Below are positions 1-11,329 of a stretch of DNA of 64,000 nt, in pieces (position 1 is the stretch's first letter; each line of letters begins with the position of its first letter). The stretch spans positions 47,955,967 to 48,019,966 of the forward strand of contig JALGQZ010000009.1 in the NCBI GenBank assembly GCA_023105745.1, read 5' to 3'. This DNA is from Austropuccinia psidii. Taxonomy: Eukaryota > Basidiomycota > Pucciniomycetes > Pucciniales > Sphaerophragmiaceae. Position numbers and translations under genes: made by a program. The notes beneath the pieces were generated by a model, which worked only from the letters and a program-made list of their open reading frames with translations, had not been told where the DNA came from and made no database searches.

Positions 1-111
1 GAGCTAGTTTGGCTCAGCTCTATGTTTTGGTGATATTTTGGCTATACCATTGGTTTATGGTATTTTGGCTGTCATGCTTGTGCTCTGGTTTTGAGTCACA
101 GGCTGACATTC
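1..111. other. Unassigned sequence left of the truncated LTR
   Basis: I recognise nothing here. Homology to the A-family LTR (full copy at 54409-55169) starts at about 112, so roughly the first 97 bp expected of an LTR are missing or too changed to see. The stretch has short TTTTGGCT-like repetitions only. Confidence 0.4.
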
Positions 112-776
112 AGCAATCTTCATTCTGAAACAGTTATACAGCTTGGTACCTCAATACAGCCTGTCAATACCTGTACAGGTTGTACTCACCCAATACAGCT
201 CCAATACACCAGTATAAACTGTATGATCACTCAAATACACCACACCTCTTGTACAGGTTCTGTACAGCTGAACAGGACCTGTATTGGCCAGACTCAATTC
301 AATCATCAATTATTCTCATGAAAATTCTTCCTCTGGATCAGGGCTGGTGATTCTCACATATACCAGCCCCTCTTTCTCCCCCCTGGGGACTTTTCCCCAG
401 TTAATTAATTTAGTTTATTTATCATTTTATAATTATTCTTATCCTTATTTTTGGGTATTATAATTATGTAATTTTAAGTTAGTCTTTGCATTTTCTTCCT
501 TTGCCTGTACAGTATGAGTTGGGTGGCCATATCCTTATGAACCCTTCTCTTTCCATTCTGACAGGTTGAAACAGTGGACTTGGACTTGTTTGTGGTTGGC
601 TCTTCTCTTCCTTATTCTTATTTCTTCATTGCTGCTTTTCTCATATCTTTTATTATAGTAATTCATTCCTTACACTCTTAAGTGTCCTTGATCTTTCCAT
701 ATCCTTGAGCCCTCCGTAAGTGCGTCCCGGTTTACTGAGTGCCAGGCCCTCTTCACTTCGAAGAGCCCCTGGGACA
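112..776 (+). repeat. 5'-truncated LTR of Gypsy element A1
   Basis: This stretch is collinear with the full LTR at 54409-55169 from its position 98 or so to the last base, ending in GGGACA where the other copy has GTGACA. A third copy lies inverted at 2774-3525. By eye there are scattered substitutions, so the copies are similar but not freshly made. The LTR carries a TATA-like element and the self-priming sequence described separately. Its left end is lost, so no target duplication can be checked. Confidence 0.85.
355..412 (+). promoter_or_regulatory. LTR A1 core promoter and probable transcript 5' end
   Basis: A TATA-like CACATATACC sits at about 355-364. About 36-40 nt downstream is AGTTAATTAATTTA (399-412). 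Its exact reverse complement lies just after the LTR (778-791), so 399 is the probable transcription start and the 5' end of R. The same spacing is kept in the related A2 LTR (TATA-like at about 58853-58861, start sequence at 58804-58817, minus strand). The start site is inferred from spacing and complementarity, not from transcripts. Confidence 0.55.
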
Positions 777-791
777 TTAAATTAATTAACT
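777..791 (+). other. Primer-binding site for self-priming (A1)
   Basis: One base after the LTR, TAAATTAATTAACT (778-791) is a perfect 14-nt complement of the LTR-internal AGTTAATTAATTTA at 399-412. No tRNA-like TGG start is present. Tf1/sushi-type chromoviruses prime reverse transcription with the 5' end of their own RNA, which needs exactly this arrangement. The inverted copy (2760-2773 with 3131-3150) and element A2 keep it. Confidence 0.65.
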
Positions 792-1547
792 CATATTTGA
801 TTCTTTCTTTTCATTCATTTATATTCATTTCTCTTATTCATCAATTATGATCTTTTTTATGACTTAATGATCTTTAATGATTATGATTTTTCTCTCTCAT
901 TCATTTCATTCATATTAAATTGTTTCTTCTTCTTTCTTAATCATTGCTGACCATTTCATTCACTTCATTTCATTTTATCAAATCAAATTTTTTCTGTGTT
1001 CTTATTCAGGTCTTATTCAGGATTGATTATTGGTTTAATTGATTGGATTATTTCATTGGGATTCATTGGTTTATTGATTCAGCGGCTTGGGATTCTTATT
1101 TGGATTGGATTGATTGATTTTGACTTCTCAAGATATTGATTAATTCCCAAGAGCTGATTTTGATTATTGATTTACTTTGAATCCTCAAGATATTTTCTTG
1201 ATCCTCAAGAATTGATTTTTATTATTGACTGATTTTGACCCATCAAGATATTGAATTGATTTCTGAAGATTTTAAATTGATTGATTTATTCCTCAAGACC
1301 TTGATTTCATATTGAAGACACTGATTAATTGATTGAATATTGATTGATTGTTTATTTACTCAAGATTATTGATATTTAATTTGAATTGATTGTTGATTGT
1401 TGAATTGATTTGACTGTTGACTGAATTTGATTTCACCTCAAGATTTGAATTCATTCCTCAAGATTCATCAAGATTTTATTGTGATTGATTTGGCCAAGTT
1501 TTGATTTCTGTTCTCATACCATCAAGTTTATTTCATTTTTATTCAAA
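792..1547 (+). other. A1 untranslated leader
   Basis: This is AT-rich, low-complexity sequence with many TTGATTGATT and TCAAGATATT motifs between the primer site and the gag ATG. It holds no convincing ORF. A related leader follows the A2 LTR (57721-58426, minus strand), and an inverted copy of this one lies at 2010-2773. Confidence 0.7.
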
Positions 1548-2005
1548 ATGCCAGTTCAGAATAGCCCCCCAGCCAAAAATACTAGATCCCAAAGAATCCA
1601 AGCTGTTCTCACTCCTACAGCAAGGGCTCCTCTTGACCGCACACCATTAGTTCATCAACTGAGTGCAAACAAGGACCACCAATGGAAGGAGCAGCACCCT
1701 CAAGAAGGGGTGGAATGAAATCTAGAAGATCAAGATCTTTTTCTGGACTTTTGGGTGGCTACCCTGGCATGTCTGAAGGTGCAAGAGCAAGACAAGGGGA
1801 AGTTGAAGATGAAGAGGGGGAAGAGTCTGTGGAAGAGGAAGATTCTGGGGAAACTGAAGTGGCAGATGCCTTTTCAAATGCTCCAGAGGTGCCTCAGGGT
1901 TCTAATCTAGCCCTTTCTAGTCAGCCTCTTTTCTCTCAAATTGATCCAAGTCTCCTCAAGATGATGGAGCAGATGACTCAATTCATGGGGCAACTCACTC
2001 AATGA
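1548..2005 (+). pseudogene. Gypsy A1 gag, N-terminal fragment (frameshifted)
   Basis: The ATG at 1548 opens a gag start containing KNTRSQRIQ. The frame must shift by one near 1680 to reach MEGAAPSRRGG and the Glu-rich, Gln/Met-rich segment that ends at a stop at 2003-2005. The related A2 gag at 57190-57720 has the same order: TRSQ, MEGAAPSR, an acidic run, then a Met/Gln-rich MMEQMTQ-like motif. The capsid and zinc-knuckle regions are absent, because the reading runs into the inverted leader/LTR block. The fragment is dead as a gene and useful only for identifying the element. Confidence 0.75.
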
Positions 2006-2009
2006 TGAA

Positions 2010-2773
2010 CTGATGGTGTGCGGTCAAGAGGAGCCCTTGCTGTAGGAGTGAGAACAGCTTGAATTCTTTGGGATCTAGTATTTTTGGCTGGGGGGCTATG
2101 CTGAACTGGCATTTTGAAATAATGAAATAAAACTTGATGGTATTAAGAAGAATAATCAAATTTGGCCAAATCAATCACAATAAAATCTTGATGAATCTTG
2201 AGGAATCAATTCAAATCTTGAGGAATCAAATTCAATCAACAGTCAAATAAATTCAATCAATCAACAATCAAATCAAATCAAATATCAATAATCTTGAGGA
2301 AATCAATAATCAATCAATATTCAATCAATAATCAATCAATGAGTGTCTTCAATATGAAATCAAGTCTTGAGGAATCAATCAATCAGTTCAAAATCTTCAG
2401 AAATCAATTCAATATCTTGAGAGTTCAAAGTCAATAAATCCAATAAATCCTGAATCAATAACCCAAATGAATCCCAATGAATAATCCAATCAATTAAACC
2501 AATCAATAATTCCTAGATAAAACCTGAATAAGAACACAGAAAAAATTTGATTGATAAAATAAAATGAAGTGATGAAATGGTCAGCAATGATTAAGAAAAG
2601 AAAAGGAATCAATTTTCATAAGAATGAAATGAGTGAGATGAAAAATTGATAAGAGAGAAAAATCATGATCATTAAGAATCATAAAGTCATTAAGAGATCA
2701 TAATTTGATGAATGAAAGGAAATGAATATAAATGAATGAAAAGAAAGAATCAAATATGAGTTAATTAATTTAA
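2010..2773 (-). repeat. Inverted copy of A1 leader and gag start
   Basis: Read on the minus strand, this segment repeats the gag start and the leader seen at about 777-1665, including the TCAAGAGGAGCCCTTGC-type region, which matches the reverse complement of about 1620-1640. With the inverted LTR that follows, it forms a large foldback with 112-1668. The loop, about 1669-1995, holds the acidic part of gag. Confidence 0.8.
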
Positions 2774-3525
2774 TGTCACAGGGGCTCTTCGAAGTGAAGA
2801 GGGCCTGGCACTCAGTAAACTGGGACTCACTTATGGAGGCTCAAAGATAAGACAAGAATGGATACACTTAAGAGTGTGAATAATGAATTACTAAAAGAAT
2901 AAAAATAAGAAAGCAGCAACAAAGAATAAGAGTAAGAAAAAGAAGAGCCAACCACAAACAAGTCCAAGTCCACTGTTTCAACCTGTCAGAATGGAAAGAG
3001 AAGGGTTAATAAGGATATGGCCACCCAACTCATACTGTACAGGTGAAGAAAGAAAAAGGGCAAAGACTAACTTAAGATTAAATAAATATAATACCCAAAA
3101 TATAAGGATAAGAATATTCAGATAATAATAAATCAACTAAATTAATTAACTGGGGAAAAGTCCCCAGGGGGGAGGAAGAGGGGCTGGTATATGTGAGAAT
3201 CACCAGCCCTGATCCAGAGGCAGAGTTTTCATGAGAATAATTGATGATTGAATTGAGTCTGGCCAATACAGGTCCTGTACAGCTGTACAGAACCTGTACA
3301 AGAGGTGTGGTGTATTTGAGTGATCATACAGTTCCATATTGGTGTATTGGGTGAATCCAGCCTGTACAGGTATTGACAGGCTGTATTGAGGTACCAAGCT
3401 GTATGCATGTTTCAGAATGAAGATTGCTGAAACGGCATGCTGATGCAGATACTGGATTTGCTGATTTGGGGTGTTTGAGTGGGTGAATTAATGAATACCC
3501 TTACCCCTGATGGATGGTTGTTACA
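2774..3525 (-). repeat. Inverted A-family LTR
   Basis: This is a complete LTR on the minus strand: TGTAACAACC starts at 3525 and GTGACA ends at 2774, 752 bp against 761 bp for the copy at 54409-55169. Its outer TG end joins A1 internal protease/RT-upstream sequence directly at 3526, with no sequence in between. Its primer site (2760-2773) and LTR start sequence are still complementary. Confidence 0.85.
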
Positions 3526-5242
3526 GTTGCTCTGGTTGGTGAACTTAAGACACCTTCCCTTCCTTCTTCTGTCCATATCCCTTGCATCATTCCCTCTCAG
3601 TCATTACTTCCATTAAGAGATGAAGTCTTCAAAGAGTTAAAGGATGTTGGAGAAGATGTTTCCATATCTTCACTTCATCTCTTTCAAGGGGATATGGACC
3701 TTCCTCCCTTATCTTTTCATGCATCCCTAGAGGAGCAGTGGGATGAGGAGGAAGAAACAGAATAAATTGAAACTGTGTTGAAGGTAGTCCCTCCTGCTTA
3801 TCATCAATATTTGGATGTATTCTCCAAGGTGAAAGAAGAGAAACTTCCTCCACACCGCGCCTGTGATCATCATATTTAATTGGAGGGTCTTCTACCTCCA
3901 ATTGGTGTTATCTACTCATTATCAAATCAAGAGTCAGAAACACTGCGGGCCTACATTTCAGAGAATGTAGAGAAAGGTTTCATAAGACCAAGCTCCTCTT
4001 CAACAGGAGCACCTGTCCTTTTTGTCAAGAAAAAGGATGGAGGTCTTTGTTTGTGTGTTGACTACTGCAAACTCAATGCTGTCACTAGGAAGAACAGATA
4101 CCCTGTCCCTCCTATGAACCAGCTCCTTACCGTATTCAACGGTTCCACTATCTTCTCCAAGATAGATTTGCATGGTACGTATAACCTTCTGAGAAACAAA
4201 GAGGGGGATGAGCACTTAACTGCCTTCAGAACCAAGTATTGTAGTTATGAGTATTTGGTTTGACCAATGCTCCTGCTTCTTTCCAGAATCTTGTAAATGA
4301 TATATTTGCAGATTTCTTGGATGTGTTTGTCGTGGTTTATGTAGATAATATTATGGTATTCTCAAGTTCTGAGGAAGAACATGTCAAACATGTGACCTCT
4401 GTCCTCCAAAGACTCAGAGAAAATAATTTATTTGCCAAAGCCTCCAAGTGTGTATTCCATGCCTCAAGTGTGGAATACTTGGGCTATGTTGTTTCAAGTG
4501 ATGGCCTCAAGATAGATTCTTCAAAAGTTCAGCAAATCCTCAATTGGCCTCAGCCCAAAAACATCAAGGCCCTTCAATCTTTTCTTGGCTTTGCCAATTT
4601 TTACCGTTGTTTCATTAAAAATTATTCCAAAAAAATCACTTCTCTCACTTCCCTTCTCAAAAAATATTCTCCCTTTATCTTCAATGAGGAAGCTCTTAGT
4701 CAGTTTCAAGCACTCAAAGAAGCTTTCACCTTTACTCCTATCTTATCTCATTTGAATCCATCTCTACCTACTATTGTAGAGACTGATGCTTCTGATTATG
4801 CATTGGGCCCTGTACTGAGTCAGGTGAATGACTCAGGAAAGCATCCCATTGCATTTGATAGTCGCAAGCTCTTACCAGCTGAACTCAACTATGAAATTCA
4901 TGACAAGGAACTCCTTGGCATAGTTTGGGCTCTCAAGCGCTGGAGAGCATTTCTTCTTTCTCTTTCCAATTCTTTTGAGGTCTTGACAGACCACTCTTCC
5001 TTGCAGTACTTCATGTCTTCCAAAGTTCTTACTCGTTGTCAGGCCCGTTGGGCTGAATTTCTCTCAGAATTTCACTTCACTATCACTTACCGCCCAGGCA
5101 GGCTGGCCACTTTACCAGATGCCTTGTCACGTTGGGACGACGTGTACCCAGAGAGGGGGGTGGACTTCATCAGCAAGAATCCTCAAAATTTTCATCAAGT
5201 ACTTAAGCAAGATGGAATTCAAGAGTCAAGATTCTTCTCAAT
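3526..5242 (+). pseudogene. Gypsy A1 pol fragment: PR/RT linker, RT and RNase H
   Basis: The reading starts in the segment upstream of RT (ALVGELKTPSLPSS) and passes stops at 3763 and 3877. It enters RT with SSSTGAPVLFVKKKDGG, KLNAVTRKNRYPVP and FSKIDLHGTYN. At 4256-4262 the conserved M-P-F-G block after EYLV is missing with a frame change, an apparent 11-nt deletion. The other frame continues with LTNAPASFQNL-type sequence. The catalytic box reads Y-V-D-N, so the second Asp is lost. Tether and RNase H follow (SFLGFANFYR, ETDASDYALG, LTDHSSLQYF, PDALSR). Element D then interrupts the reading between AAT copies; the integrase resumes at 51063. The RT is inactive by several independent lesions. 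Confidence 0.9.
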
Positions 5243-5288
5243 CACCGGGGCGAATCTCGTGTCAATCGTCGGCGATTGACTTCACGTC
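5243..5288 (+). repeat. Left terminal inverted repeat of D
   Basis: These 46 bp match the reverse complement of 51014-51059 with three mismatches, at repeat positions 5, 18 and 25. Inside the repeat, GTCAATCG and CGATTGAC form a perfect 8-bp stem around TCGG. The repeat starts with CAC, like CACTA-class ends. Confidence 0.95.
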
Positions 5289-5360
5289 AAGCAAACGTCA
5301 AGCAGGATAAAAGTCGAGCTCACGTCAAGCAAAAATCAAGCAAACGTCGAGCACACGTCA
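5289..5360 (+). repeat. Left subterminal direct repeats
   Basis: Directly inside the terminal repeat, ACGTCAAGCAA-like units recur about six times with variants such as ACGTCGAGCAC. CACTA elements carry arrays of short subterminal repeats bound by an element-encoded protein; these are candidates for such sites. No equal array was seen just inside the right repeat. Confidence 0.6.
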
Positions 5361-5986
5361 CACTCTGGTCTTACACCAAATCCTGTGACATCCAATAATA
5401 TTGGTTCCCCTGTGCCTTCAACTCAGATTCCTCACCACCTGATCATCCCACAACCGTCCGATGATTGGTAAAAATTACACCAGACCCGCCTGTTTGCACA
5501 CACACACATCAAAGATGTCCTTCAGCCAGTTTTGATGTAGGCGGGGGGTTTGACTTCACCAGGTCATCCATGAAGTGTGCGTGTGCATGCGCGGGGGCGG
5601 GTGCGTTTGCGTGTGCATTGGCGGGTGCGGGTGGGTTTGCGTGTGCATTGGCGCGTGCGGGTGGGTGTGCGTGTGCATTGGCACGTGCGGGTGGGCGTGT
5701 GCGGGTGCACATGCGGGTGTGGGTACGCAAAAGCCGATTCCGCTTCCAACATGATGATGGCGCAGTTAGAAATTTTGGATGCTGTGAAAGGTGAGTGTGT
5801 GGGTCATTTGATCATTGGACTTGGCTTATTCACACTGTACCCAATGTCAAAATAGTAACTTCTTTGTGGCAATGTGAAATAATGGGCTTTGCTTGTCACA
5901 ATGGCATGTCTCTGTCACTAAATTTTGAGGCAATTATTTCACTAGCAAAATTGCTAATGAATCTGAGAGATTTGCATTTTTGTAGA
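5361..5986. repeat. Left subterminal region with GC-rich tandem repeat
   Basis: About 5565-5735 holds four to five degenerate copies of a roughly 32-bp GC-rich unit built from GTGCGTGTGCATTGGCG and CGTGCGGGTGGG. It is open in several frames on both strands, as expected for such sequence, so I call no gene. The rest of the interval is non-repetitive and without a recognisable feature up to the transposase stop at 5987. Confidence 0.6.
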
Positions 5987-8900
5987 CTAAATATCATGAA
6001 ATAACGGCTTTATCATTACAAGCAGTCCACATGACAGAGCTTTATTATCATACAATCTACAGTTACCTTCTATTTCTTCTTCAGATATAATCAAGTGTCC
6101 ATCATCAAAACCAACAGCTTTATAAATATTGAGATACGGCCAATCTGGTAGGAAATTCACATCAATCTTCAAAGTTTTTAAAATCAGAAAGTTATTGTTC
6201 AGTATGCTAGATGGCTCAGAGACTTTGAAAATGCTATCAATAATACCAAATTGTCGTGAGTTGCCCCTCAGAAAACATATCACACTGTTGCTGATATTTT
6301 TGGATTCAGTTGAAAATATATTGTTCCCAATATTAATGTTTGAAACTGGAAAATACCAAGGTGAGACAATCCTTGAAGTGGGAGGACTTGTGGATTGCAC
6401 GGTAGTGTCTAAGCTGATCCAATCAACTATTTCCCTTGTTGCATGAAAAGTCTGTAAGTACTCAACCAGGCAATCATAATTTTGTTGGTCATGGCGGGAT
6501 GGCTTGTTATATTTATGGTTATTGAACACGGCAGGTGGCTGTGATTCAAAAAGCTGTTTTATTTCACATGGCACAGATGGGGATTTCAGCAGAATGAAAA
6601 GGTTGGAACATCGACAGATATGTTGAAGTAAGGTTTTATCTATATCATCTATTTAGAGCTGCAAAAAGTTAGTCTTATTCAGTTCAGGTGTTTAATCAAT
6701 GTGAATATATTGATCTTATTAATTGACGTACATATCTTGTTATTTGTTGGCATCTTTGCAAATACTCCAATGAAGCGCTCATAACCCCATGTGGCTGAGG
6801 CTTGTGCTGGGCCCCAACGTTGGAAGAGTTCGGGAATATGATCAGCAAAATGATGATTTGGTTTACTTTTCTGTTTTGGGAACAGGAGTTGATTGGAAAG
6901 GCGGAATTTTTTCCAATGTTCAGCAAATGCAGTCGCATCATCTATTGAAACAGTCCAGCTTGTGGCAATGTTGATAGCACTAATCAAATGGAATGTATTC
7001 TTGGCTAGTTCATTTGCAAGTTCTTCTGACTGACCCATTTTTCTTTGAGTGTTGGCAGATTGGTGTGCATCTAATGACATCTGTTGACTGAGCATTAGAA
7101 ATGGAATATAGACCTTATATAAGAGAGCCCATTCAGCGGCTTTTAAGCTACCATGAGAGGGGGAACCCATTTTGCGGGGAACTCTTGTCCAAGATGAGGG
7201 AATTATGGTCTCAGATATGATTTGTCGCAGATGCTCAAGAGCCTCACCCTTGATCTGGTGATCACTCAGTGCAGTGATATCCAATTCAGAGGGTATTTCA
7301 GAAGTGGGGATGTAATCGGCATCAAATGAAGGAATCTCCGCAGAACCACTAGATGGATGTTCTGTGTTAGGGGTGGGAATTGGGAAGTAGTTTTTTCGGG
7401 TGGAAGTAGTGGGGAGTGGCTCATTTATTATTTTTGCTGCGTCTCTTCTCAGGGAGCGGGCCTCTCTCAATGTGATTTTATCAAGAGAGCTGTTGGAGGT
7501 CTTGGAATCTGAGTCTGAACTGTTGGTGTCATTGGATTTCCTGCGGGACCTGAAGTAAATTTTTGATTTCGCCTCTGGAATGCACAATTTGAAAGTTGCA
7601 TGATCCTTCAAAATTCCAAGTATTAAATTATGCATTATGTCAAGATTAACCATTCTGGTTGCATCCCAATACAGAAGGTCTTCCAAAATTGAATATCGCA
7701 CTCCATACTCAGAGAAAATTGCTTGTCTTTGTTGTGGGGTTGCCCGAAGCCATTTGGCAATGGTTGATTTATGACTTTGGTATGAGCACATGTAGTGAAA
7801 TTGAGGACCAATTTCTTCAATTTGAGCTTTGTTAATGGTGCAAAAATTACAAAAGTGGTTTCCTGAATGGGAAATAAATCCAGTAAGCTTGCGCATGGCA
7901 ACCACATCCGCAATGGCTGTGAGAATGGCAACACGGATAAAGGATCCTGATGGACCTGTTGAGGTGGGTGCAAAATGGTAACCTTGCCATAGCTCTTTGA
8001 GCTCGTTGATGAGTGGCATTAATAGATAATTCAATTGAAGCGCAGTTGGCTCCTTCGGACCAGGGATGATTCCTGCAACATAGACATTCTCGGGCTTCAA
8101 TCTTTCACTTGGGGGGAGATTAAGACAAATAAGCATGATAGGTCCAATGCTAGCCAACCGGGTTGACTTTCCATGTGCATTAAACCAGTCCACATATATG
8201 GAGAAGGCCAATGCACCAGGAATGGACATGAATGGGGGTCATGGATATTTCTAGTGCCAGTGAAGCGTCTCCAGACCAATCCATCCCAGACGTCACCTTT
8301 TGGGGAATCTTCGGGAGTTTGGGATTGTTGATGTTGATGCAGAATGTCCATAATTCCAGCCCGCTGGAGAAATCTGGCAAGCCAATTTTTGAATGGTTGA
8401 TAAATGAAATGTTTTGTTGGTATAAATTTTTGCTTCATGTTGGTGGTGTTTTGGGTGTGGGGTTCAGATGAATAGATGAATTTGCCTAATGATTGTGTGC
8501 AAGGGGGATCATGATCATTTGGGTCATTATGGCGTTGACAGTGGGGTTGGTCAGTTGTGACTGATTCAGTAAGGCCATTAAGAGAGAAACATTGAGGACA
8601 ACATATATAGTTTTGAATCACTGGCTCCAATTGGAGATGTTCAAATATGGTACTCAGATCTTGAGGTATATGGAATGCAGGAGCGGGGGGACCAGCTGAG
8701 CTTGAGATACTGGACTTGATCAGCAGGTTCAGGGCAGGGTTGAGTATGCGTGAAGCCCTGCGGGGTAAATTATACCTTAATGATAGAATGGCAGATATTA
8801 TCATTCCTAGGTCTTGTGGGGGAAGGGTTTGACTGCCACTATATGGTTTCTGTGCAGTTGAATTGAGACCCGCTGGAGTTGAGAAAGTGCTTTGGGTCAA

Positions 8901-9146
8901 ACGTGAATAATCAGCTGGGAAGATTTGATCCAATAGGATTTGTGGGCACCCAGATCCTGATGCAGAAGTAGGGATGTTTGGAAGAGATTTGGGTGCAATG
9001 GTTGATTTGAGCTTTTTAATGTGCTGTTTATATTGGAAAGGTGTGAAGGCAACTCCAGACCTATCACCCTCAGGGGAAGAGTGTGTTTGAGTTGAGCAGT
9101 GTTGACACATGCATATACGCATTGAGGAATAGGGCCGGGTTGTCAT
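5987..9146 (-). CDS. CACTA/Tnp2-type transposase (one frameshift, one intron)
   Basis: This should cut and join the D ends. The N terminus, from MTTRPYSSMRIC, has Cys pairs (CMCQHC, later CCPQC) that may bind zinc. The core carries Tnp2 (Transposase_21-like) hallmarks in order: YVDWFN (about residue 316), LNLPP, GIIPGPKEP (about 360), NELKELWQG, AIADVVA, the Cys box HFCNFC (about 425) and DIMHNLILG (about 503). The intron at 6649-6731 (GTACGT...TAG) joins KMPTNNKI to a C-terminal exon at 5987-6648. The frame breaks in a run of five C (8234-8238 on the plus strand, G run); one more base would give 1,025 codons exactly. This is either a real mutation or a homopolymer error. I start at 9146; 9122 (MRIC) is the alternative. 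Element B's LTR ends 23 bp upstream. Confidence 0.88.
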
Positions 9147-9169
9147 TGTTGCAGGAATTGGGAGTACGG

Positions 9170-11274
9170 TGTGGGAACTCCTTTTGGTGTGGGATGAAAT
9201 AAGGCAGTACCTTGAGGGGGAAATTATTGGTAAGTCTGTTTTGAATTTCAGAATTGTCCAATAACCATGGGTGCTAAGGTGTATTAGCTGCCCCTCTAAA
9301 TAATACTGAATAGTCAGCCTACAGAGAATCACAAAATAAAATAAGATTTGTGGCTTTAACAGATAGAGAAGACTTATCAGCAGTCTCTAAATCAGACCTA
9401 TCAATAACACTACAGTAAAAATTCTGATCTAAAATTTCTGATAAAATAAACACTAGATTTTTTTATACTTTATTTTAATAAAAGTGATGATAATATATAT
9501 ATATATATATGTTTTGGGTTTCTGTTATTTTAATGAAACTAATAAGAATATTTTTTTTTGTTTTTTTTAATAAGAATGATAAGAATATATATATTTTTTT
9601 TTGGTTTTAGGTTGATTATAATGATTTTTTTTTTGATATGAGTACTAATAATAAGACTACTGGATTTGATTCTTTTAGGATTTTTTTTAATACTGGGTTT
9701 TATATCACTACTACTTTTTTTTTTAATAATACTAAGCCACTGAGCAAGGCTACTGAGCTTTTTACTATGTTAATACTACTATTCTTCACTAATACTAAGC
9801 TACTGAGCAAGGCTACTGAGCTTTTACTACGGTTATACTACTATTCTTCACTAATACTAAGCTACTGAGCAAGGCTACTGAGCTTTTACTACGGTTATAC
9901 TACTATTCTTCACTAATACTAAGCTACTGAGCAAGGCTACTGAGCTTTTCACTACTAAAACACTACTACTATTCTAGATATCCTGCTAGTTCAGGGATGG
10001 TTATGATCCTGGATAGTGGGAACTTGTTCCATGATGATGGGAAAAATGAGGGAGAGAGGACCTCTATTTATAGCTTTTGGGCCTCCATAGAGCTTCTCAA
10101 AATAGGGTACTTAGAAAAAATCATAGTTGAGAGGTTTTAGCTAGTGAGACGTGTAGTTTTGGTGTAGCAGCATGTTTGCTGAGAGAATTATGCTGGTGGT
10201 GCTTTTTCTTATCAAAATCATGTGATGTATTTGAGATAATTTGGCTGGTGAGATTTTCTTTTTATCAGGGTCATGTGAGGTCATTGAGATAATATGGCTG
10301 GTGATGTTTTCTTGAAGGTGGGGAAAGTATTTTTTGTTTCTATTTCTTACGTATGTTATGAGAGAATTATGCTGGTGGTTCTTTTTCTTATCAAAATCAT
10401 GTGATGTATTTGAGATAATTTGGCTGGTGGGATTTTCTTTTTTGCCAAGAAAGTGGAGAAAATACAGCTCCTGACAATTGAACTGTCTTCTAGTCATATG
10501 ATACATATGAGAAAATTATGCTGGTGTTTCTGTTTCTTATCAAAATCATGTGATGTCTTTGAGATAATTTGGCTGGTGAGATTTTCTTTTTTTTTCCAGA
10601 GTCATGTGAAGTCATTTAGTTAATATGGCTGGTAATGTTTTCTTGAAGGTGGGGAAAGTATTTTTTGTTTCTATTTTTTACGTATGTTATGAGAGAATTA
10701 TGCTGGTGGTTCTTTTCCTTATCAAAATCATGTGATGTCTTTGAGATAATTTGGCTGGTGATGTTTTCTTGAAGGTGGGGAAAGTATTTTTTGTTTCTAT
10801 TTTTTACGTATGTTCTGAGAGAATTATGCTGGTGGTTTTATTTTAGTATTGTATCATTTAATGTGGAGATTGCATCATTTCTATCAAGTTTGCTGCGTGC
10901 CATTATTACTAAGCAAACATTTGTTCTTGGAAAATATATTGTAACTTTATGCATAGCCTTGAGGTATTTCTTCTTTCAATTGAATCAAGGTGGGGAAAAT
11001 ACAGCTTCTGATGCTTTGGTCTATTTTCATATACCTTTATTTAGATTAACTGCCTTTAATGACGTAATTTGTTATTGATGATGCGATAAGGTGGATAAAT
11101 TCTTTGATACTATACTGTTTTGATAAGATCTTGAGGCTGTGTATTGTATATTTCTTTTTGAAATTTGTAATTGTAATGTGTAAATCTGTTTTGCGTAGTT
11201 CTTTTTATTATCATTTTTTTTCTTTTGTTTTATTGGTAAGCTTGAAACTGGTACTAATGGTATGGAATACCACA
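9170..11274 (-). repeat. 3' LTR of element B
   Basis: On the minus strand the LTR runs from TGTGGTATTCC (11274) to AGTTCCCACA (9170). It contains a 62-bp tandem repeat with TACTGAGCAAGGCTACTGAGC units (about 9727-9950). A second, degenerate array of TGAGAGAATTATGCTGGTGG plus CAAAATCATGTGATGT plus GAGATAATTTGGCTGGTG lies at about 10170-10840. The same arrays occur in the other LTR. Confidence 0.95.
10061..10072 (-). promoter_or_regulatory. TATA box of B 3' LTR
   Basis: TATAAATAGAGG on the minus strand is a strong TATA match pointing towards the D transposase, whose ATG lies about 915 bp downstream. The 5' LTR has the same box at 22543-22554, where it would drive the element's own transcript. 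Confidence 0.65.
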
Positions 11275-11287
11275 TCCCCCTCTCCAT
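11275..11287 (-). other. Polypurine tract of B
   Basis: On the minus strand GGAGAGGGGGA abuts the 3' LTR. A purine run here primes plus-strand DNA synthesis in LTR elements, which confirms the element's orientation. Confidence 0.75.
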
Positions 11288-11329
11288 TTAATGCTGTCCC
11301 CAGCATTCCAGTTGAAAAGCTTGCCAATA

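Noticed and set aside
2010..3525. Foldback as a separate MITE-like or foldback DNA transposon
   Set aside because: The arms are A1 LTR, leader and gag sequence, so it is a rearranged Gypsy copy.
5465..5855. Overlapping open frames on both strands with Ala/Arg/Gly/Cys-rich repeats
   Set aside because: They follow from the GC-rich tandem repeat and have no independent coding evidence.
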